Program-made: the position numbers and the translations under genes | The notes under the pieces: model-generated | Told to the model about the DNA's origin: nothing | Seen by the model: only the letters and a program-made list of their open reading frames with translations | Databases searched by the model: none | NCBI GenBank assembly: GCA_022969215.1 | Contig: JALJPA010000006.1 | Span: 1-50,063 of the forward strand | Length of the DNA: 50,063 bases | Source: Colwellia sp. | GTDB lineage: Bacteria > Pseudomonadota > Gammaproteobacteria > Enterobacterales > Alteromonadaceae | Direction: 5' to 3' | Shown: positions 45,249 to 50,063 of the stretch, one piece after another | How positions within the stretch are numbered: the stretch's first letter is position 1 | Layout: each line of letters starts with the position of its first letter

Positions 45249-48008
45249 CTAGAACTTGTAGTTAAGACCTAACGAGTAGTTAGCACCAAATGATTGGTAA
45301 GATGTAATTTGTCTTCCATCACTTGCTTCAGCTTGAATAGTATCTTCATCTGTAATATTTTGGGCTTGGAAGGAAATACTTAATCCTTGCAGTGATTCAA
45401 TGCCAGATTCATCGAAGTCATAGCTAATTTGTGCATCCCAAATTTCAGCACCTGAATCTTCCGTCGCTTCTAAAGCAAGGCTTCCTCCGCGTGTTTCAGT
45501 TAAGAATTCATCACGTTTTGTACCGGCAATACGGAATTCAAAGCCATTTCTTTCATAGTAAGCCGTTAATGAGTAACTTTCTTCAGAAAGTCCTGGTACT
45601 TTACCACCATCACTAAGTTTACCATCTAAGAATGTTCCATTTATGACTAAGCCAAAACCTTCTAAAGAGTCATGCATTACACGAAATGGAATGCTGGCTT
45701 GTAATTCGTAACCACGAACAAAACCTTCAAAACCATCTGTAGTGGTAGCAACATAACCCATAAATGTTGCAGGAGCATTACCATCCGAGTCTTGATGTAT
45801 CTCAGGAATATAGACATCAGAAAAATCAGTTAATGCATCTGACGTTCTGTGCCAGTTAGTTAAATCTTTGTAGAAGAACGTTGCTGCAAAATATCCGTCT
45901 TCAGCAAAGTAATTTTCATAAGAAAGATCAAACTGGTTAGCTGATAAAGGTTCTAACATCGGGTTGCCAGCACTACCACTCCAAGGACCATTTTGTGGAT
46001 CTGAACTTTGAATTTGATTATCGTTATAGGCAAATGTTGCTCGAGCATTTGGGCGCATATCATCTATACGAGGACGACTTTGTACTTTTGATATACCGGT
46101 ACGAATAAATTGACCTTCCGCAATTTCAAAGTTCAAGTTCAAAGTAGGTAAAATATCTGAATATGAAGCCCCGCCGCTTGTCGGTGTAGCCACTACATAG
46201 GCATTTTCATTTTCAACAGTTGAAAAACCTGTTGAAGATTGGTCAACGTCAATGTATTGAATGCCAAAGTTACCTGTCATGTAGATACCGGCAAACTCAG
46301 CTTCCAAACCGATTTTTGCGTACAAGGTTAACACCTCTTCAGCAACGGTATAGGTATCACCTAAACGGTCAGTTTGCACTAAAGAGGCTTCTGTCGCAGT
46401 GTAATAGCCACTTTCGTATAGACCTAAACTGTCATAGGCAAGAACACCTTCAATACCAATAAAACTTAAATCAGCAACACCTAATACATTAGGGATGGCA
46501 GCATCACCAGGATACTCTGGAGATGTTAAGTAATCACCTTCATTAATTTTAGATTTAGAGCGTTCAGAGTAGTTAACACCCATGCTAATACTACTAATAA
46601 TGCTGTATTCAACCGTACCATTAACTTCAAAACGTATACTGTCTAATTCTTCTTCAAATTCTGGACGGTTAACAAAGCCATCTTGTGCATCACTACCAAT
46701 AACTGGCGCACCCCATGATTGAGGGCCGGCAAGACGCATAAGGCTTTCGTCAGTATAATCAACACCAGGAAGTGTCGGGTGAGCACTGTACATAACGCCT
46801 GAAGATGTCATTTCCCATGAACGAGCTGCTGACGGACGCCCATCAATACCGGCACGACCTGTACCTGAGTAACTCTCTAAATCGATAATAGATTTATCAA
46901 CGTCACCCATAGATAAATCTAATACAGTTGACCAGTTGTCATCTAAAGCATATTCAACATTTAAACCAAAAGTAGTTAACTCTGACTCTTGTGTTCTGGC
47001 GTCATTACGAACCACTGAATGGAAACCATCCCAATTACCTGAAGTAACTAAACCATTTTCAATTGACGTTGCCTCATAGTTTACTCCACCCCATACAGGG
47101 CCACCTTCTTCAAGGCCACGGCGCACATCACTTTCTTCAAAATCTATATATAATGCATCAAACTTAATGGTAAGCTGATCATTTGGTTGATATTCAACAA
47201 TTGCAGCAAAAGAATCACGTTCCATCATGGCTGAACGTGCAAACGAATCATGACCACCTAAAATTTTGTCACCTTCAGGTGTATCAGCATAACCCCAAGC
47301 ACGGAAGTTTTCTTCTTGGCGAGGTGTTTCTTGTGAAGAAACGACTAAAGCAAGACCTAAGGTATCGTCCATAAACTGATCAACAAAATTGAAAGATAAA
47401 CGATGACCATTGTTATCATAATCTGGATTAGCAGAGTCTTTTTCATTTTGTTCGTACACAGCATTAACTGTCATCGAAGCATCTGAATTTAATGGGCTAA
47501 TGGTTTGTAAATCAATGGTGCCACCAATGCCTTGCGCGATAAGACCAGCTTCAGGTGTTTTGTATACAACAATGTTAGATACTATCTCAGTTGGGTATAA
47601 ATCGAATTCTACGCCACGGTTATCACCCATGCCAAGTAATTCACGACCGTTTAATGAGGTACCAATATAGTTTTCATTGAACCCACGTACTGATAGACCA
47701 CTTGTACGACCGTTACGACGCTCGCCAGTTACACCAGGAAGGCGTGCTAAAGATTCAGCAACACTGGTATCGGGTAATTTACCGATATCTTCAGCAGAAA
47801 GAACTTCAACAATTGAATTTGAGCTCATTTTAATTGCTTGTGCTCTTTGTAAAGCACCACGGATACCGGTTACTTGAATTACTTCAACTTCTGTTTCAGC
47901 TTTTTTATCTGCTTTAACTTCTTCTGCTGCAAAACTTGCAGTGCTTAATGCCATTAAGCCACTTGAAAGTAGAGCTAATGTCAATTTGCTTGGTTTAAAA
48001 TGTAGCAT
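45249..48008 (-). CDS. TonB-dependent receptor, probable maltodextrin importer
   Basis: 919 residues, an outer-membrane channel powered by TonB. The signal peptide ends STASFAAEE. Just after it, VEVIQVTGIRGALQRAQAIK forms the TonB box region, and the plug has SIVEVLSAEDIGKLPDTSVAESLARLPGVTGERRNGRTSGLSVRGF. About 700 residues of barrel strands follow, ending NYSLGLNYKF with the terminal Phe. This layout (IGKLPDxxVAESLxRLPGV) is that of the MalA-like carbohydrate receptors of Caulobacter and Alteromonadales. Two ATACGTAT boxes lie upstream and are shared with the divergent pullulanase, so it is in the maltodextrin regulon. Confidence 0.93.
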   Translation of the reverse strand: MLHFKPSKLTLALLSSGLMALSTASFAAEEVKADKKAETEVEVIQVTGIRGALQRAQAIKMSSNSIVEVLSAEDIGKLPDTSVAESLARLPGVTGERRNGRTSGLSVRGFNENYIGTSLNGRELLGMGDNRGVEFDLYPTEIVSNIVVYKTPEAGLIAQGIGGTIDLQTISPLNSDASMTVNAVYEQNEKDSANPDYDNNGHRLSFNFVDQFMDDTLGLALVVSSQETPRQEENFRAWGYADTPEGDKILGGHDSFARSAMMERDSFAAIVEYQPNDQLTIKFDALYIDFEESDVRRGLEEGGPVWGGVNYEATSIENGLVTSGNWDGFHSVVRNDARTQESELTTFGLNVEYALDDNWSTVLDLSMGDVDKSIIDLESYSGTGRAGIDGRPSAARSWEMTSSGVMYSAHPTLPGVDYTDESLMRLAGPQSWGAPVIGSDAQDGFVNRPEFEEELDSIRFEVNGTVEYSIISSISMGVNYSERSKSKINEGDYLTSPEYPGDAAIPNVLGVADLSFIGIEGVLAYDSLGLYESGYYTATEASLVQTDRLGDTYTVAEEVLTLYAKIGLEAEFAGIYMTGNFGIQYIDVDQSSTGFSTVENENAYVVATPTSGGASYSDILPTLNLNFEIAEGQFIRTGISKVQSRPRIDDMRPNARATFAYNDNQIQSSDPQNGPWSGSAGNPMLEPLSANQFDLSYENYFAEDGYFAATFFYKDLTNWHRTSDALTDFSDVYIPEIHQDSDGNAPATFMGYVATTTDGFEGFVRGYELQASIPFRVMHDSLEGFGLVINGTFLDGKLSDGGKVPGLSEESYSLTAYYERNGFEFRIAGTKRDEFLTETRGGSLALEATEDSGAEIWDAQISYDFDESGIESLQGLSISFQAQNITDEDTIQAEASDGRQITSYQSFGANYSLGLNYKF

Positions 48009-48177
48009 TGAATGTTCTCCCCTAGCCGTCCATGATTAATTTTATTAGCTAACTTCCATTTAGCCTAATAATTATATTTTGGTGTTTTATGTTTTCGTTA
48101 TGTTGTCACGTGTATTAATTCGTTGTTATTTGTGAGCCAGTTTAATATAAGACTGGTGGTGTCTGTTGAATAGCGCA

Positions 48178-48191
48178 TGCATACGTATTCA
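48178..48191. promoter_or_regulatory. LacI-type operator, site 5
   Basis: TGCATACGTATTCA, 170 bases before the receptor start. It is part of a pair with site 6, centres 31 bases apart, the same spacing as sites 3 and 4. Confidence 0.8.
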
Positions 48192-48208
48192 TACCTACCA
48201 AGCACTAT

Positions 48209-48222
48209 TGAATACGTATGCA
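48209..48222. promoter_or_regulatory. LacI-type operator, site 6
   Basis: TGAATACGTATGCA, the exact reverse complement of site 5, 78 bases before the pullulanase start. Confidence 0.8.
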
Positions 48223-48299
48223 TAACAATCATGCGAGTATTTAGTTTTTTTAATTCACCGTAAATTAGAGGCCTTACTTTAGTTAACTGAAGAGATACG

Positions 48300-50063
48300 A
48301 TGAAAAAATTCATTCTGCACATCAAAGCCATTTTTTTGGTTTTGCTGTTATCAGCTTGCCAAGAAAGTACACAAGGCGAAATTAGTCAACAAAACTCAGT
48401 TCAGCAAGAGCTGGCTGCTATCAAATTGTTAGCACAGGGCTTTTCTGCACATTGGTTATCTCCTCAATTAGTATTATTACCAAAAAATGAACAGGCTTTA
48501 CATTATCAATTAGTCTTGCTTACTAATGGTGGCGTTGATGGTAAAGACAACGGCAGGACTAAGGGAAACGAGCTAAAGCAAACGCCAATGACGGCGGTTT
48601 CTTTAGCGCATGAGTGGACAATACGCTTCCCTCACTTAGCTAATTTTCAAGCTTATCAAGTTGATATGAAAAATGAGCAAGCTAAGTGGTGGTTAAAGGG
48701 ACAGTTGCTTGTCACCGGGCTGGATAAGCAAAAAACCTTACAGTGGGCAACCAATGTGCAAACCGGACCGGTAATTGATGCACTTTACACTCAGGGCGAT
48801 AATGATGCTGATGAAGTTATAGATTTAGGCGCAACCATTATCAATAATCCTGCAGGTGAGGGCGTTAGCTCTGTTGTTAATGAAGCTGTTAGCTTTAAGT
48901 TGTGGGCACCAACAGCTCAGGCAGTTTCTGTGCAGCTTTTTGATGACAACTTACAAGCGATTTCAGGTGGCAAGCTTGCAATGATAGAAGATACCAATAC
49001 AGGTGTTTGGCAGGTGGTATCAGATAACCAAGCGAGTTATGCATATTATAAATATCAGCTCAGCGTTTATCACCCGGTATCCCAAAAGATAGAAAGCTTA
49101 TCGGTTACTGATCCATATTCTTTAAGCTTATCTATTAATAGTGAGTACTCACAGGTAGTGAATTTGAATGATGCTGTTACTCAACCCGAAAACTGGCTCA
49201 ATCAACACATACCGACAGTTAAAAATGTCGAAGACAATGTCTTTTATGAAACGCATATTCGCGACTTTAGTGCCAATGAACAACGTTTAAGTGATCCTGA
49301 TTTTAAAGGAAAATATAAAGCTTTTAGCGAGCAAAACTCTGACGGCATTCAACATTTAAAAGCATTGCAAGCGGCAGGGCTAAATAATATTCATTTATTA
49401 CCTACCTTTGACATTGCTACGGTTAACGAAGATGAGTCTAAGCACCTTGATATAGATGATAACCTCGCTAAGGTTTGTACCATTACACCCAATGCCAGTA
49501 TCTGTCAGCAATCTTACGATGAAAAACAGTCAATTAAGTCGTTATTACAGAGTTTTTCGGTTGCTGGAGAAAAAGCGCAGCAATTAGTTAGTCAATTACG
49601 TGAATATGACAACTATAACTGGGGTTATGACCCTTTTCATTACACGGTGCCTGAAGGCAGTTATGCCGTTGAAGCGAAAGGGGTATCGCGTTTAGTCGAA
49701 TTTAGAGAAATGGTGCAAAGCCTTCATGGTATGGGCTTTCGGGTGATTATGGACGTGGTTTATAACCATACCCATCAAGCTGGCTTAGAAACCAATGCCG
49801 TATTAGATAAAATAGTGCCTAATTATTACCATAGATTACACCCAATAACCAGTGCAATCGAGCAATCGACATGTTGTGATAATACCGCGACAGAGCGTGT
49901 AATGATGGCAAAACTAATGACAGACTCATTAATAGTTTGGGCTCGCGATTATATAATTGATGGTTTTCGTTTTGTTTTAATGGGGCATCAACCGAAAGAT
50001 GCCATGTTAGCGGCAAGAGCAGCGGTGCGCCAAGTCGATAGTGATACTTACTTTTACGGTGAG
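48300..50063 (+). CDS. Pullulanase-type GH13 lipoprotein, 3' end missing; catalytic Asp replaced
   Basis: 588 residues are visible and the frame is still open at the window end. The signal peptide has lipobox LSAC, so it should sit on the outer membrane or cell surface. An N-terminal carbohydrate-binding-like part is followed by a CBM48-type domain (VSFKLWAPTAQAVSVQLFDD) and the GH13 barrel (NVFYETHIRDFSANEQR, YNWGYDPFHYTVPEGSYA, VIMDVVYNHTHQAG). Region II reads DGFRFVLMGH: Val559 replaces the Asp nucleophile that is invariant in pullulanases (GFRFDLMGH). Region III YFYGE ends with Glu588, the expected acid/base, exactly 29 residues later as in the Klebsiella enzyme. It should debranch alpha-1,6 bonds, but this copy is probably inactive unless the change is a sequence error. 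Confidence 0.9.
   Translation, partial: MKKFILHIKAIFLVLLLSACQESTQGEISQQNSVQQELAAIKLLAQGFSAHWLSPQLVLLPKNEQALHYQLVLLTNGGVDGKDNGRTKGNELKQTPMTAVSLAHEWTIRFPHLANFQAYQVDMKNEQAKWWLKGQLLVTGLDKQKTLQWATNVQTGPVIDALYTQGDNDADEVIDLGATIINNPAGEGVSSVVNEAVSFKLWAPTAQAVSVQLFDDNLQAISGGKLAMIEDTNTGVWQVVSDNQASYAYYKYQLSVYHPVSQKIESLSVTDPYSLSLSINSEYSQVVNLNDAVTQPENWLNQHIPTVKNVEDNVFYETHIRDFSANEQRLSDPDFKGKYKAFSEQNSDGIQHLKALQAAGLNNIHLLPTFDIATVNEDESKHLDIDDNLAKVCTITPNASICQQSYDEKQSIKSLLQSFSVAGEKAQQLVSQLREYDNYNWGYDPFHYTVPEGSYAVEAKGVSRLVEFREMVQSLHGMGFRVIMDVVYNHTHQAGLETNAVLDKIVPNYYHRLHPITSAIEQSTCCDNTATERVMMAKLMTDSLIVWARDYIIDGFRFVLMGHQPKDAMLAARAAVRQVDSDTYFYGE

Larger units (their letters stand above)
48009..48299. other. Divergent promoter region, receptor and pullulanase
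   Basis: 291 bases with two operator boxes near the middle. It serves both the receptor (left) and the pullulanase (right). A short minus-strand open frame here is a chance frame running across the boxes. Confidence 0.75.

Noticed and set aside
48098-48331. 77-codon minus-strand frame between receptor and pullulanase
   Set aside because: It crosses both operator boxes and overlaps the pullulanase start; no coding signs.

Overview
This window looks like chromosome from a marine gammaproteobacterium of the Alteromonadales, most likely Colwellia or a close relative. That assignment is inference. It rests on the AT-rich coding style, a GroEL with a GGM tail, an EF-P/EpmB pair, a DUF3016-type protein, maltodextrin use through a TonB-dependent receptor with LacI-type boxes centred on ATACGTAT, and VCR-like integron attC sites. 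No rRNA, tRNA, CRISPR array or replication origin was seen.

Layout. 1-7.7 kb is housekeeping and envelope: the 3' part of groEL, two small envelope proteins, an MscS-type channel, epmB with a small downstream gene, divergent efp, and an outer-membrane barrel. 7.9-18.3 kb is a maltodextrin/starch locus: LacI-family regulator, MFS sugar transporter, glucokinase, periplasmic GH31 alpha-glucosidase, cytoplasmic GH13 alpha-glucosidase and an exported GH13 amylase. 18.4-23.8 kb holds a SpoU methyltransferase, a helical protein, three related lipoproteins and a large unknown protein. 24.1-28.1 kb is accessory DNA: three copies of a palindrome, a four-attC gene-cassette array without an integron integrase (a CALIN), and a broken tyrosine recombinase. 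28.3-34.6 kb is low-density DNA with an Xre/membrane-protein pair, two orphan periplasmic binding proteins, a beta-propeller lipoprotein pseudogene, a glutaredoxin and a methyltransferase. 34.7-43.4 kb has a LysR/oxidoreductase pair, a GH63-type glycosidase, a BlaI/M56-TonB sensor pair, a lipoprotein and an aldo/keto reductase. 43.4-50 kb returns to the sugar theme: a flavin-dependent halogenase, a large TonB-dependent receptor and a pullulanase cut by the window end.

How it works together (inference). Six near-identical 14-bp boxes lie at three promoter regions: one before the MFS transporter, three between the GH31 and GH13 genes, and two between the receptor and the pullulanase. They tie two clusters 30 kb apart into one regulon, probably run by the LacI protein at 7.9 kb. 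The surface pullulanase debranches alpha-glucan, the receptor imports maltodextrins, periplasmic enzymes trim them, the MFS carrier takes up products, and the GH13 glucosidase and glucokinase feed glycolysis.

Points most worth a second look: the pullulanase has Val where GH13 enzymes carry the catalytic Asp nucleophile; the cassette array includes a two-gene cassette with its own divergent regulator; an unexplained 20-bp palindrome is repeated beside the array; and several gene remnants (halogenase tail, protease tail, methyltransferase tail, recombinase) lie in the gaps.
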